A stretch of DNA of 64,000 nt from the NCBI RefSeq assembly GCF_900497805.2, contig NW_020946557.1, positions 2,249,137 through 2,313,136 of the forward strand, read 5' to 3'. The notes under the pieces were generated by a model. It ran no database searches. It was not told the origin of the DNA and was given only the letters and a program-made list of their open reading frames with translations. Numbering within the stretch: the first letter of the stretch is position 1; the number at the start of each line of letters is the position of its first letter. This document shows positions 11,090 to 22,559 of this stretch, piece by piece. The translations under genes and the position numbers were made by a program. The stretch is from Vombatus ursinus (taxonomy: Eukaryota > Chordata > Mammalia > Diprotodontia > Vombatidae).

Positions 11090-11360
11090 TAAAAGTACCT
11101 TTTAAATTATTTACAATTGTTTCTAACACAAAGCAATTACAATACAATTAATGCAAGTGCCATTATTTTCAAGCTGTGCATGGTAAAATGAACACATTGT
11201 TATTTATGAATCATCATCTCTTAAGGAAAAGTAGAGCCTCTTTTTAAAACCCAGTATATTATGAAGAGGAGACAATCCTTTTACAATTAAATGGCAAAGG
11301 TTCACATAACTTCATTCATAAATTTCCCCCCACTACTATTTTTCCAAAGTTGAAAAGAAT
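11090..11360. promoter_or_regulatory. Candidate conserved non-coding segment (homeodomain-like motifs)
   Basis: No repeat signature. Several TAAT/ATTA cores occur close together: 'aaattatttacaattg', 'aagcaattacaatacaatt', 'aatgcaagtgccatta', 'gttatttatgaatcatc'. This resembles developmental enhancer sequence but rests on motif density alone. Confidence 0.25.
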
Positions 11361-11547
11361 CAGCTTTTCTCTAGTTCCTGAGCTCAGAATATGACACTAA
11401 AGTTTCTTATTTGTTTTCATTTTATAAATTTAGGACTTAGGGTATCATATTTTCATCCATTTGTCAGGTAGATGCATTCTGTATACAAATAATTTAGATT
11501 AAAAAGTCACTAAAAACCTCTGAATTTCCTATGGGAAAAAATTTATG

Positions 11548-11700
11548 AGAAAGAGGCAAGATGGCAAAACATATGGAAAGCTGGCCTTAAAGCTAAGAAG
11601 ATCTGGATTTACATTCTGCCCCTGCAGTTTGACTCTGGGCAAATCACTTGAACTCTTAATGTTATAGACAACTTCCTAAGACTTTGAATTTCATGATAGG
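11548..11700 (+). mobile_element. MIR-type SINE fragment, plus strand
   Basis: 'agatctggatttacattctgcc' then 'tgactctgggcaaatcacttg' are diverged MIR core elements. The tail is missing or unrecognisable. Confidence 0.5.
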
Positions 11701-11719
11701 TACCTCCTTGCATTGGTAG

Positions 11720-12500
11720 AGAAAGTTTTTTTTTTTAACCTAGAAACTCCCTTATACCAATAACATCAATCCAATCTCCCCATCCTGCAGAAAGAGTTAA
11801 GATATAATTCAGTACTCAGTAACTGTTCATCTTTTCCCCTGAAATAAACAAAAAAGAGTGGGCTTAAATTGCATAAGGAATAATATATAAGACTATTTAA
11901 CCCATGCATATACACACTCATTAATTTTCTCTGTGAATGGATTGTGACTTAATGAAATACATTATTAGGTAAGATATCTGGTCTACAACAGGCAGCATTG
12001 ACTGAAGTCTCAAATCACTTGACAGTTTTAGGGACTAGCATGGATTATCCAGGAGTGTTGCCAGAGTTTACTATGCCCACAAATCATATTTTTGAAACTA
12101 AAGCCATTTGGTCTTCCTCTGTAGCATTAGAAACCTTGGTCACAAGGTGCCCCATTCCTGCCTATTCAGTATGCCAGATAAAATTTTAAAATGTCATAGA
12201 GGACCAGGTAGTCTTACATTTCCTATAGCTGGTATATTGCATATGTGCATAAAATATTATATCAATAATATTTATTAAAATGTTGAGACATTTTAAAATG
12301 TAAGTTCAAGACAATAATGAGCATATTCCTTCATAGATAGGAGTAACAATGATTGTAACTATTAAATAATGTTTTAATAACTGTTGGATTCCCAGTTTTT
12401 AAATTATTATTTTACTTCTTTCTTTGTAAGCCAGTGAGTTTCACTTGGATAATTCTAATAACTGACTTGGACTGTATACTATAACATTATTTGATAGAAC
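11720..12500. other. Unassigned stretch
   Basis: An open frame at 11998-12189 (63 codons, plus) has no recognisable motif or splice context. Otherwise nothing recognised. Confidence 0.45.
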
Positions 12501-12504
12501 AGTG

Positions 12505-12800
12505 ATCATCATATATTTATTAAGCAACTTATTATGTACCTGGAATTGTGCTGTTAACATATAGAAATAAAAATAAAGACAGCCCCTGTACTCAAGGAGC
12601 TTACATTGAATGAGGGAAGACAACACATAAAAGCGAGCTGAAAAGAGTGTAGGGGCAGAGTGGGAGTGGAGGTACTTGACACGAAGGCATGATGGGGAAG
12701 TACAAATCAAAGTCTGGTGAGAAATGAAGAGGTGGCTGACCTGGGCACATTTCTTAAATAGAGATCCTGGAAGAAGCCACACAATCAGAGAGAGAGGTTC
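12505..12800 (-). mobile_element. L2 LINE 3' region, minus strand
   Basis: 'atttattaagcaacttattatgtacc', 'cctgtactcaaggagcttaca' and 'gaggtggctgacctgggcac' are the reversed L2 3' end and UTR in correct order over 12510-12755. Confidence 0.7.
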
Positions 12801-12824
12801 TGGGGCAGACAGTACAAAGTACTC

Positions 12825-14015
12825 AGTGGTCTTTTCTCAGTCTTCATTCTCTTTGACCTTTTTGTGCCTTTTGACACTGTTGATCACCCTCTCCTCCTTG
12901 ATACTCTCTTCTCTCTAGGTTTTTGAGACACCACTCTCTCCAGGTTCTACTCTTACCTTTTTGGTCACTCCTTCTCAGTTTCCTTTTAAAAAGGCTCATT
13001 AAGATCATCTTCTTTATGTGTATGGGTTCTGTCCTGAGCCCTCTTCTCTTTTCCCTCTACAATACTTCTCTACTTCCTCAGCTCCCATGGATTTAATTGT
13101 CATTTCTATGCTGATGGATCTCAGATCTTCCAAGCCTGACCTAACCTCTCTGGTGATCTCCAATTTTGCATATCCAACAGTTTTTCATACATCTTGAACT
13201 GGATATCTGGTTAGACATCTTAAATTTGACATATCCAGAATTGAATTAATTATCTTGCCTCCAAACCTTTCCCCATCTCCTACCTTTATTATTGTAGAGG
13301 GCAACATTATCCTCCCAGTCCTTCAGGTTTACATCCTTGGCTCCTCACTATCTCATACAACTTCACCTCTGCAACATCTCTCCAATATGTGCCTTCTCTC
13401 CTTTGACACCATCACCACTATGGTATAGGCCCTCATCTCTTTACACTTGAACTATTGCTATAGGCTACACTGGTAGCCTGCCTTCCCACTCCAAACCATC
13501 TTCTATTCAGTCATCAACATAATTTCATAATTCTATTTGGCATTTAAAGTCTTTCATAACTTATCCCCCTCCTACCTTTCCATTCTTCTTACACCTTACT
13601 CCTTGCCATGTACTTCTCAGTCCTGTGACACTGGCCTTGTGTCTGTTCCATGAACAAGACATTCATTCCATCTCTCAATTACACAAATTCTCTTTTGCTG
13701 TCCTCCATCCCTGGAATGCTAGGTTCCTCTGCTTTGCCTCCTACTTTCCCTAGTATTCTTTAAGTCCCAACTAAAATTCTATCTTCTATAGAAAGTCTTT
13801 CCCAATCCTTCTTCATTCTAGTGACTTCCTCTCATTATTTCCTATTTAAATTGTATATACATGTTTGTACGTATTTATTTGCTAATTGGCTCCTCCATTA
13901 GATTGTGAGCTCCTTGAGGGTAGAGAACATTTTTTGCTCCTTTTTGAATCCCCAGAATCTAGCACAATGCTTGGCACATAGTAGGTACTTAATAAATGTT
14001 AGTTGACTGTGTATT
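12825..14015 (+). mobile_element. L2 LINE, RT segment to 3' end, plus strand
   Basis: A long copy of a CR1-clade L2 in sense orientation. ORF2 landmarks in order: 'tttgacactgttgatcaccc', 'tctcctccttgatactctc' (RT domain), the region equivalent to 'YADD' near 13106 ('catttctatgctgatggatc'), 'acctttccattcttcttaca', and the 3' terminus 'gattgtgagctccttgaggg' and 'cacatagtaggtacttaataaat'. The frame is full of stops and shifts. L2 has been inactive in therians for a long time, so this belongs to the oldest layer here. Confidence 0.88.
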
Positions 14016-14149
14016 CCAAGGCTAAAATAACATTCCAGGATGAAAATGGTTTCTGGGTCATGATGGAGAGGTGTATAGTACAGCCTTGTAAGAAATGAAA
14101 TGTGCATGGTAGCACTGTTATAAAATAAATATGTATACATGCATTAAAT

Positions 14150-14560
14150 TGAATCAAATAATGATTTGTTAAGCACACCGCTATTTGCAAGGATTGAAGT
14201 AGGTATAAGGCATATATATGAAAACAGTTAAAAAAAAACAGTTAACCAACACACATTCTAATTGAGTGATATAACATGCACAGTGGAATAATAAAAATAG
14301 AGAAGGCAAGGAAGGAGAGGAATGGGTGCAACAATGAAGACATCATGAAGGAAATATCACCTATAAGCTATGAAGAAAGAAGGGAGAAAGAAATATTGAG
14401 TTCAGAAAAAGATTAACAACTCAATTTGGTATTACCATATAGAGTTTGTGAAGGAAGAAACAAGTATGAAAAATTGCCGGAAAAGGTAGGTGGGAGTCAA
14501 ATATATGGAGAGCTTTAAATTTTAAGCATTCAAGCATTTGTGTCTTAATTTTAAAAATCT
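14150..14560 (-). mobile_element. L2 LINE fragment, minus strand
   Basis: 'gatttgttaagcacacc', 'acattctaattgagtgatataac' and 'atggagagctttaaatttta' fit reversed L2. Strongly diverged. Confidence 0.5.
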
Positions 14561-14614
14561 AAATCAGTCGCTCTGAGGAGGAAAAACAATTGTAACAGGA
14601 TACAGTGAAGTGTG

Positions 14615-14735
14615 CACATGTATACACACATAAAGACATAAATGTGTTTATATATTTACATATATACATGTATATTTGTATATATGCATATATAAATATG
14701 TGTATGTGTGTGTATATATGTATATATTCTCCCAG
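14615..14735. repeat. Degenerate AT/GT/CA-rich simple repeat
   Basis: Alternating purine-pyrimidine sequence (TATATG, TGTATG, ACATA) with no long pure run. Confidence 0.85.
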
Positions 14736-14799
14736 TGAAGAACTTCCCTTTACCAATACAGATTAGCAACTGTTCTGCAATTTATGTTCTTAAAGATTG

Positions 14800-14910
14800 C
14801 CTCAGTCACTGAGAAGTTAAGTCACTTGGGCAGGGTCACACATAAGTAAATGAGGGAGGGACCCTTGCTACTCTGGTCTTCTAGACTCTACTGTCACACT
14901 AACCCTTCTT
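14800..14910 (-). mobile_element. MIR-type SINE fragment, minus strand
   Basis: 'actgagaagttaagtcactt', 'gggcagggtcacacata' and 'ctagactctactgtcac' match reversed MIR core. Confidence 0.55.
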
Positions 14911-15379
14911 TTTAGACTTGGGCATTTATAGAAGCCAGTCAGAAATGAAGTAGGAAGGAAATACTAGAAGAGCTTTATAATCTGTTTTCCTGGGAGAAGT
15001 AGAACGCAAATATTATTTATAATATCCCTGTATACATGCATATACCATTTAATATATGTATGTGCAAGTTTTATGTATATGTATGTGTGCAATGTTGGTG
15101 ATCCAGGGGGGAAGACAACTAATATTATCCTATGGGGTTCTCTTTATATTTCTTGGCACTAGATCATTCTTCTTCTTTGGAATATTTTGTGGGCTAACAT
15201 ATGGGCTGTTTCCACACTAGGGATAAGAATGATTGTACTATGGGAATTATTTTACAAAAGGAAATTTAACTCCCTACTGATTTCATGATCCCCATACTAC
15301 AATAAAATGGAAGCATTACTTACTGATACTTTCTAACCAGATGATCTTAAAAAGATTGTAGAATTTGAACTGGACTAAA
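14911..15379. other. Unassigned stretch
   Basis: AT-rich with a short TATG/TGTA run near 15040-15090. Nothing recognised. Confidence 0.5.
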
Positions 15380-15700
15380 TTCTATTTTATCCACATTTTA
15401 TCTAAATCTTTACTCCTATCTAAAACATCTCCAATGAATGATCACATAGTATCCACTTGAAGAGTTCCCTCTCCTTCAGTGAAAAGGAACCCACTAGGAA
15501 GTCAATTCCACTTTCTAATTAAACTCTGTTAGGAAGTTGTTTTATTTTTACCCCTTACATTGAGATGAAATCTGCTTCCACAACTTCCACTCATGGCTTT
15601 TACTTCTGCCCTCTGTAGCCAAAACAGAACAGGTCTAATTAATCCATTCCTCTTCCACATGACAAACCTTCAGATATTTGGAGATTGCTATTAAAAAGCA
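15380..15700. mobile_element. CR1/L3-type LINE fragment
   Basis: 'ttaggaagttgttttatttt', 'gagatgaaatctgcttccac', 'ttctgccctctgtagcc', 'aaacagaacaggtctaatt', 'ccacatgacaaaccttcaga' and 'tatttggagattgctatta' follow the mammalian CR1/L3 3' region closely and in order. Which strand is sense I leave open. Confidence 0.65.
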
Positions 15701-16680
15701 CATTATTAAGGGCCACATAGCAAAATGTTATGAAAGTAATATGCGAACAACAAAAAAAATTCATTTTCTTCATCAGAGTATCAGATTTGTTCAAAAGCTA
15801 ATGGGGTTTGGTCATCCTTATGGAGAAAACCAGAGTTTGAAAAACTCATCCAGTGTAAAGTGGCTAGAGTCTAGGCTGAGTTGAAGTTACAGTTGCTGTC
15901 ACATTCTGCCTGTGAGTCTAAAGGTGGATTAATTGACCATTTAATCATTAAGTATAGGACTGGGAGTTTCTCTAACTGCACTAAGTCTAGGGAAAAAATG
16001 GAGTTGTCTTTTTGTGTACAAGCTATTAGGCAATCTCCAAAAGGACTGACTGTTTTTCTCAACTGAAGGGGAAAGTGGTCTAGAGGCCAAGTATGGAATT
16101 GGTCACCTAATCTAAAGGATGATCATTCATCTTATTGCTTGTGAAAATTCCTCATTTGGTGACCAGAGCGCTATTGGTACCAGACGTGAATGTTGAATAT
16201 GGTAGCTCTCTGCTGAAATAAGATAAAATGGGCAGAGACAACTGAGCAATCCTATCTGTATCTTTACTCTATTGGCATAAAGGAACTACATTTATACCTA
16301 CCAAAGAAATGGGAGCAAAAAATATAAAGTGATAATTGATGCATAGTTATTTTTAAGATGTCTCTTCCTCTCATTTTAGTATAATCTGAATTGCTTTCTA
16401 GTTCAGAAACATAGAAGCAGAAACATAAGGAAATGGCTGGTAATTGATGTGCCAAACTGCTATGCCAGTTTGGAGGGTAATACAACATTCTTTCATTCAA
16501 CTAATCAGTATTTATCCTCTTAGTTGAAAATATCTGATTTCATTGGGCTTAACTTCACAATGAAATGTTGATGCCATGATTTTTAATATTTCTTGATTAC
16601 TAGTATTATATGATTACTGCCTTCAAATACTCCAATGGATTTGTGAGCTCATAAATGGAATGCATCCTTAAATGATGCAG
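15701..16680. other. Unassigned stretch
   Basis: No repeat family recognised. Open frames of about 60 codons occur on both strands around 15870-16070, overlap each other and have no motif. Confidence 0.45.
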
Positions 16681-16689
16681 ATTTTAACA

Positions 16690-17945
16690 CATCCATGTCT
16701 GCCCAAGTTGGACTACATGGGTCTAATTATCTCCACTTATACAATTCCCAGATCTATATGTCCAGTTCTAACCTTTTTCTTCACCACCAGTCTCACATCT
16801 CTAACTGCTTACGAAACACTTAAAACTGGATGACTTAGAGACATTTTAAACTCAACATGCCCAAAACTGTACTCATTATCTTTTTCCCAAAACTCTCTCC
16901 TCTAACTTCTCTATAAGTGTGGAGGGTTCCACATACTCAACAAGGCTCAAAACCTAGGTGTTATTCTCAACCCCTCACTCTCTCTCACCCTCCACATTAA
17001 ATTATTTAAGTCCTGTCTTTTCTACATTAAAATTTTATTGTGTATAATACTCCCTTATATCTTTTTACATGCCACAACACTGCTTTAGGCCCTCAACACT
17101 TAGTGCCTAGACTATTGTAATAGCCTGCTAATATGTCTACCTGCTACAAGTCCCTCCCCATTCCAGTTGATCTATCCAGAAGTCAAATTAATATTGCTAA
17201 AGTACAAGTCTGACTCTGTAACCCCCCTTTTTCCAAAAAATTCCACTGCCTCTCTATTGCCTCTAGAATCAAATATGAAATCTTCTCTGTGGTTTTTAAA
17301 ACTCTTCATAACCTGGCCCATTGACACCTTTCTACTCTGCTGACTCTTTCCCCCATAATATATGACCCAGTGGGCCATTGCCAGTCATCTTGACCTATGT
17401 CTTTCCACTGGACTCCAATGACTCTGGAGGAGAGTGAGGCTGATGACTTTGCACAGCTGTCTCACTTAATTCCAATTCACTTGTAAGTTAAGACATCACA
17501 TTCCTGACGTTATTGGTCCTCTTCAAGAACAAAGACTAACTACAAACAAACAAAAAAACAAGCAAACAACAATGACCCAGTGACACTGGAATCCTTGCTA
17601 CTTCTCATCCAAGATACCACATCTCCAGATTCTCTGCCTCTTTAATGGATGCCATCCATGCCTGGAACTCTCTCCCTCCTCATGTCTACCTCTGAGCTCC
17701 CCTGGCTTCCTTCAAGTCCTAGTTAGAATCCTATTTTCTATACAAACCTTTTTCTGTTCCCTCTTAATTCAAGCATTTTCCCTCTGTTGAATAATTCCAG
17801 CTTGTTTGTGCATAGTTGTTTAAAAATTTTCTCCCCCATTAGACTGTGAGGTCCTTGAGAACAAGGCCTGCCTTCCCCGTTTTGGTAATCCCCATGTTTA
17901 GCACAGTCTCTGACATATCATAGATATTTAATAATCACTTGTGGA
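16690..17945 (+). mobile_element. L2 LINE, plus strand, carrying a nested SINE
   Basis: L2 ORF2 and 3' end in sense order: 'cagatctatatgtccagttc', 'cttaaaactggatgacttag', 'ctcaacatgcccaaaactgt', 'gactattgtaatagcctgct', 'atgcctggaactctctccct', then the terminus 'agactgtgaggtccttgaga'. Interrupted by the SINE at 17373-17571. Confidence 0.88.
17373..17571 (+). mobile_element. SINE of a second marsupial family, nested in L2
   Basis: Perfect 11-bp target-site duplication ATGACCCAGTG at 17362-17372 and 17572-17582. Between the copies lie 'ccattgccagtcatcttgac', 'ctggaggagagtgaggctga', 'gacatcacattcctgacg' and an A-rich CAAA-type tail. This is not the tRNA-SINE and not MIR. I recognise it as a recurrent marsupial short element but cannot name it with certainty. 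Confidence 0.88.
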
Positions 17946-18604
17946 CAAACTAACTGACACTGGTTATCTCTTGCCCTCACTTTATATCCAGCCCATGTTC
18001 TTTTTGGATTGTACGTTTCTCTGAGGACATGCTTTACTCCAGTTCTTTTTGCCATTCTTTATTTGTTATGTGATACAGTTTGCTCCCACCCACCATGCAC
18101 TTCTCTATTGTCTCATTTTTAAATATTTGGAGACCATAGTGTTCTATGACTCACATATAACATTTAAGTAAAGCAATTGTTGCAACCCAGGACCTTCCAA
18201 AAAATCCTACATTCACCAGCTGTCATGTCCTGCCAATACATCCTAATCTCTTTTCCAATTAAACACCTCAGGAAAATATTATTTTTATTATGCTGATTAG
18301 GGAGAAATCATGAGGACACAGAAGAGAGTGGACTAGAAATCAGACATTTGTTGCCTTTCAGAAAAGAAGACAATATGGGTATCTTTCTTTATTCCTTTGG
18401 CAGCTTTCTTTGAAATATCAGGATTGAATAACTCCCACTTTGGGAGATGCTGCTATAATAACACCTACCATCCTCCATCTTTCAACACTGTTTCACTTCC
18501 TCTTCAGTGTTCTCTTTCCTATAGGAACCTCTGAGTACTCTCCTATAGGTATCCTTGAGTACTTGCTCCTATGAGTACCCCTATTTACACTTGCTCCAAG
18601 GGGA
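17946..18604. other. Unassigned stretch
   Basis: A short local near-repeat of 'cctctgagtac' / 'tcctatag' occurs at 18525-18590. Nothing else recognised. Confidence 0.5.
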
Positions 18605-18612
18605 TTTACTAG

Positions 18613-18815
18613 CAGGGGTGAGGAACCTGTGGCCTCCAGGCCACATGTGACCCTTTAGGTCCTCAAGTGCAGCCCTTTGACTGAATCCAAACTTCCCAGA
18701 ACAAATTCCCTTAATAAAAGGATTTATTCTGTAAAACTTGGATTCAGTCAAAAGGCCACACCCAAGGACTTAGAAGGCCACATGAGGCCTGGAGGCCATA
18801 GGTTCCCCACCCTTG
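18613..18815. mobile_element. Palindromic hAT-like non-autonomous DNA transposon
   Basis: About 203 bp with terminal inverted repeats: left CAGGGGTGAGGAACC, right GGTTCCCCACCCTTG. The inverted match continues inward ('tggcctccaggcc...ggcctggaggcca', 'gactgaatccaa...ttggattcagtc'), so the whole element is an imperfect palindrome. A direct TACTAG flanks both ends (18607-18612, 18816-18821). It encodes no transposase and would have depended on an autonomous hAT/Charlie-type element. hAT elements usually make 8-bp duplications; only six bases match here. Confidence 0.85.
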
Positions 18816-18823
18816 TACTAGGG

Positions 18824-19057
18824 AGTATCCTTTTCTCTACTCTCCCACACATCTTGCTGGAAAAATCTCTCCAGACAGATAAACATGCACTAGATCTTTT
18901 CTTCTTCCCCCAACATCTTATTGGTGTTGATAGGATAATGAGATTTAGAAAAGGACTTTTAAAATTATCTAATTCATGTAATTCTTACACATTTTAGTGT
19001 CATGGATCCCTTTGTCATTCTGGTGATACATACATACATACATACATATACATATAT

Positions 19058-19095
<38 letters not shown>

Positions 19096-19210
19096 GTATG
19101 GACATCTTTTGTAGAAAATGTTTTTAACTGTATAAAATAAACTACATTGAATTTCAAAGGAAATCAAATATATTGAAATACAATTATTAGAATATTTTTC
19201 TGTTCAAAAA
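18824..19210. other. Unassigned stretch with a (CATA)(CA)n tract
   Basis: A compound microsatellite lies at 19028-19097. Nothing else recognised. Confidence 0.6.
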
Positions 19211-19214
19211 AACC

Positions 19215-19380
19215 AGTTCACAGACTCCAGGCTTAAAACTCCTGATTCTAGTCCAAACTTTCACTTACTTTATAGATGAAGAAACTAAGACTCAGTCAGG
19301 AGAAGCCACTTGCCCCAGAGCTAAGATCTAATCTCTCTGAGTTCAGATTTAGTGGTTTTCTTTCCATTACATGGCACTAG
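19215..19380 (-). mobile_element. MIR-type SINE, minus strand
   Basis: 'ttatagatgaagaaactaag', 'agaagccacttgcccc' and 'gagttcagatttagtgg' match reversed MIR, diverged. Confidence 0.55.
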
Positions 19381-19985
19381 TTTTTAGGATTGGCTGGAAC
19401 ATACAGCACATGGGAGCATCTGCATATTATACAGAAGAGAAAAGACAAAGCCCCACCAATACTGTTAAGGGGGAAATGGGGTCATAGGATACAAAGCAAC
19501 TGAAAGAGCAGGAAACTTGTGGGTCAAAGCTAGGGAGTCAGAGAATGTCAAATTGTTGCACAGTGGGAGAGACTGAGTAGTGGAAGATGAGAACTGACTC
19601 AAGGGACAATGTTGACATGAGACAAGTCTGGAGTTAGATAAATGGAGAATGTCAGGAGCAGAAATTTTACTAGTTGACTTTTTATATCCAGTGCATTTTC
19701 AGATGGAGCATCATCTTTTTATGGGTTTATGTGCAAAAGTCATATTCTACTATTTCTTAAAGGGGAATGTTTGTCAAATAGTATATCACATGGCTGTTTA
19801 ATTAGACCCATTTTGGTTGGTCCCAAAGCTAGGACTAATGGTCGGCAATTTCAGAAAAGTCAATTTAGGCATAATATAAGAAAACAAATTGAAAATTTCC
19901 TAACAGAGTTGGCCATTTTTTTTAAATGAATGAACTCATGAAATAGTAAATTCTTCATTACCTGAAATTATGAAGCTAGATAGAG
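19381..19985. other. Unassigned stretch
   Basis: 19440-19640 is purine-rich and may be diverged minus-strand L2. The 66-codon open frame at 19729-19929 shows no motif. Confidence 0.4.
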
Positions 19986-19989
19986 AGAT

Positions 19990-20350
19990 AAAATATCTAT
20001 TAAGCACTAATTATATCCTAGGTATCATGGTAAGTGCTAGGAATACATCCATAAATAAAAAGAAAAATAATCCTCAAACAGTTTATATTTTAGTGGGGGA
20101 AGATAATCATAAAAAAGAGTTGAAAAGATTATAGAAAAGGGAGTGAGAAAGGTGTCCAAACAACAGAAGCATGGTAGAGAGGTGACCTGAAGCATCATAA
20201 GCTCATTTTAAAGAGGTGTTCATAGCCATTGCTAGGTGATTCATCAAAAGATGGTTCAAGGAGAGACTCATAAATTAGAAGAAGAAACCATAAAGGTGGA
20301 GGAATTGCCAGCCTGAGAAGGGCATGGGGTAGCAGTGGTCTGAGGCATCA
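19990..20350 (-). mobile_element. L2 LINE 3' region, minus strand
   Basis: 'tctattaagcactaattatatcc', 'gtgctaggaatacatcc' and 'gtttatattttagtggggga' are the reversed L2 3' end and UTR. Confidence 0.65.
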
Positions 20351-20379
20351 TGACCTAATCTGTGATCTCCTTCTCCTAT

Positions 20380-20510
20380 TCCTACTCATCCTTCTTTTTC
20401 TTCTTCATCCTTCTTTCTTTCCTCCTCCTCTTCCTCCTCCTTTTCTTCTTCTTCTTCTTCTTCTTCTTCTTCTTTTTCTTCTTCTTCTTCTTCTTCTTCT
20501 TTCTTCTCTG
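20380..20510. repeat. (TTC)n pyrimidine microsatellite
   Basis: About 25 TTC units with CTCC interruptions. The phenylalanine-run open frame across it is an artefact. Confidence 0.95.
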
Positions 20511-20599
20511 TATTAATGTAGAGAATTTACAGGGTGGGGATAGGGATGGGGCAGGACAGGGAAATGCCTTCTAGAAAAGCAGCTACTCTGCAACTCAAG

Positions 20600-20752
20600 T
20601 CTTAAAGAATTGCCTGTGACATCAAGCAATTAAGGATCTTACCCAGATTCACATAGATCATATATGTCAAAGGTAGTATTTGAACTCAAGTCTTCCTCCT
20701 TCAGAGACAGCTCTCTGTAGCACTTGCTGTGCTACACCATGCTGACTCTCCA
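20600..20752 (-). mobile_element. MIR-type SINE, minus strand
   Basis: 'cttacccagattcacataga', 'tatttgaactcaagtcttcc' and 'gctacaccatgctgac' are reversed MIR landmarks. Confidence 0.65.
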
Positions 20753-21550
20753 CTTTTTTTCTTCTTCTTCTAAGTCTGTAAATGTAGTAGGATGAATGTA
20801 GGTTAAGTGGCTTTACCACCCAGATTATAATGACTGGTATGTTTCTGCTGACAGTTGTAAATGAGGTCTCAGGAAATTCAATTCAATGATCCCTGGAATA
20901 CACAGACAAGACACTCAAGAAAAGATGCATATGTGTATCATTAGGTTTCTAATCTCCATGACCTATTCATGTCAAGGAAAGGTCAGCTGAGGGTGACAAT
21001 ATTTGTATTGTATTGAGTGAGTACAAATCTTTCCATTACTAACAGAAGATTGGGATGTTATCATCTCTCCCATTCCCTCTTTCCTCTCTCCTCCCCATTG
21101 CAAATACTATTTTAACATGCAGTCAAGCTCTAAGACAAATTTAATTAAGTGATGTCAGAGTGTGGTGAAGTTGTGTTGAGGCCAGCAAACATGTTGGCTG
21201 TTATCCTGTCAAGGCTCATTAGGCAAAGACACAGAGGTCTTTCTTTTTGCCACACACCCTCTGACAACTCCCAATGGATGTACAGATGAATTCACATTTG
21301 ATGATTGGGTAATCAGTAGGAACATTTTTAGAAATTGATTGCAATTAATTAAAATAAACCTAAGCAAAATCCCAAAGTTGAAGTACAAACCTAGCATGGC
21401 TCTTAGCATTTGTTTGCATATTTCTCTTGAGTATCTAGGGATTATCTATAGTAACCAATTTGTATACATACACACATATACATATACATATGAGTTTATG
21501 TGTGTGTGTGTGTGTGTGTGTATTCCTGTGCCTTAGGGCTGGGGGAAGAT
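20753..21550. other. Mostly non-repetitive stretch
   Basis: Contains a (TG)n run at 21498-21521 and the candidate regulatory segment 21115-21370. No repeat family recognised. Confidence 0.5.
21115..21370. promoter_or_regulatory. Candidate conserved non-coding segment
   Basis: No repeat signature, with balanced composition. It contains homeodomain-like and bZIP-like cores: 'aatttaattaagtgatgtcag', split over 21138-21158, and 'gattgcaattaattaaaata' near 21336. It also has 'ggctcattaggcaaagacac'. Conservation is a guess. Confidence 0.25.
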
Positions 21551-21554
21551 CATT

Positions 21555-21735
21555 GTATCATACATCTAGAGCTGGAAAGGAATTTAAAAATTTAGAAATT
21601 TAGAAAAATAATCTAGTTTACTTCCTTTATTTTATAGATAAGGAAACTAAAATATCGAGAGGTTAAGTTATAAGACAAGGAAACACCAAAAGTAAGATTG
21701 AAGTTCAAGTCCTCTGTCCTTATTGTGATCCTTTC
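21555..21735 (-). mobile_element. MIR-type SINE, minus strand
   Basis: 'agagctggaaaggaattt', 'ttttatagataaggaaacta' and 'gaggttaagttataagac' are the reversed MIR core and its typical flank. Confidence 0.6.
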
Positions 21736-21919
21736 TTTTGCCTACACTCAAAAAGGGCGTATGGGTTATCTCCAAATGCTCTAGATTTCTTAGCTTTATC
21801 ACTAACAGGAGGGAGAGTTGGGTCTCCACTCAAAACCCTCAGAGGCACCTCTGAGGACTCACTCTGGATCAAGAAAAAATCACTCATTCTGTACCTAGAT
21901 GTAGAGATCTTTGGAATCA

Positions 21920-22060
21920 ATTATTTAACTAATTGACAAATCAATAAATATTTGTTACTTATTATTTGTCAGACATTGTGCTAAGCTTGGGGATTCAATG
22001 AAAGAAGTAGTATAGTCTATATATTCAAAAATCTTATAGGAAAAAATGGAGAAAACTGGG
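21920..22060 (-). mobile_element. L2 LINE 3' end, minus strand
   Basis: 'tcaataaatatttgttacttatt' followed by 'gtcagacattgtgctaagc' and 'ttggggattcaatga' is the reversed L2 terminus. Confidence 0.65.
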
Positions 22061-22124
22061 GAGATATTTCAATCTGTGATATTACATGGAATTGCAGAGA
22101 TTAATATATCTTTAGACAATTCTT

Positions 22125-22300
22125 ATAAATATCAATAGATTTGTACTTAGAGGTTCTGGGTTCCAATCCTGGTGCTACCATTTGCTATTTGTGTGGGCAA
22201 TTTATTTAACCTTTCTGAGCCTTGGGTAGCTCTGTAAAATAAAGAATTTGGACTAGATAATCTCTAAATAATTTTCATCTCAATAACACCTATGAATCAG
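22125..22300 (+). mobile_element. MIR-type SINE, plus strand
   Basis: 'tctgggttccaatcctggtg', 'gtgggcaatttatttaacc', 'tgagccttgg', 'tctgtaaaataaagaatttg' and 'gactagataatctctaa'. Confidence 0.6.
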
Positions 22301-22559
22301 ATCTCTAAAAGAGTTATTCTTTGAAAGATGGTTTTTAACCCCAACAGAAGCAGCTTTGCATTACCAGAATTGATGCTTCAGGGCTCAGCAGTTAGCTTAG
22401 TAGAGCTATCCTAAATATACTGGAATCTGTAATGCCTATCCCCCCATTCCTATTTTATAACTGAGGTGCCTCATCAAAGATGAACCCATAGACTCTCCAA
22501 AGAGAAAAAAAGACCTATGCGTCCCCATAGGAACAGCTGAGACATATAGGACTCTAGCA

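Noticed and set aside
20362-20574. Phenylalanine-run open frame
   Set aside because: Translation of the TTC microsatellite.
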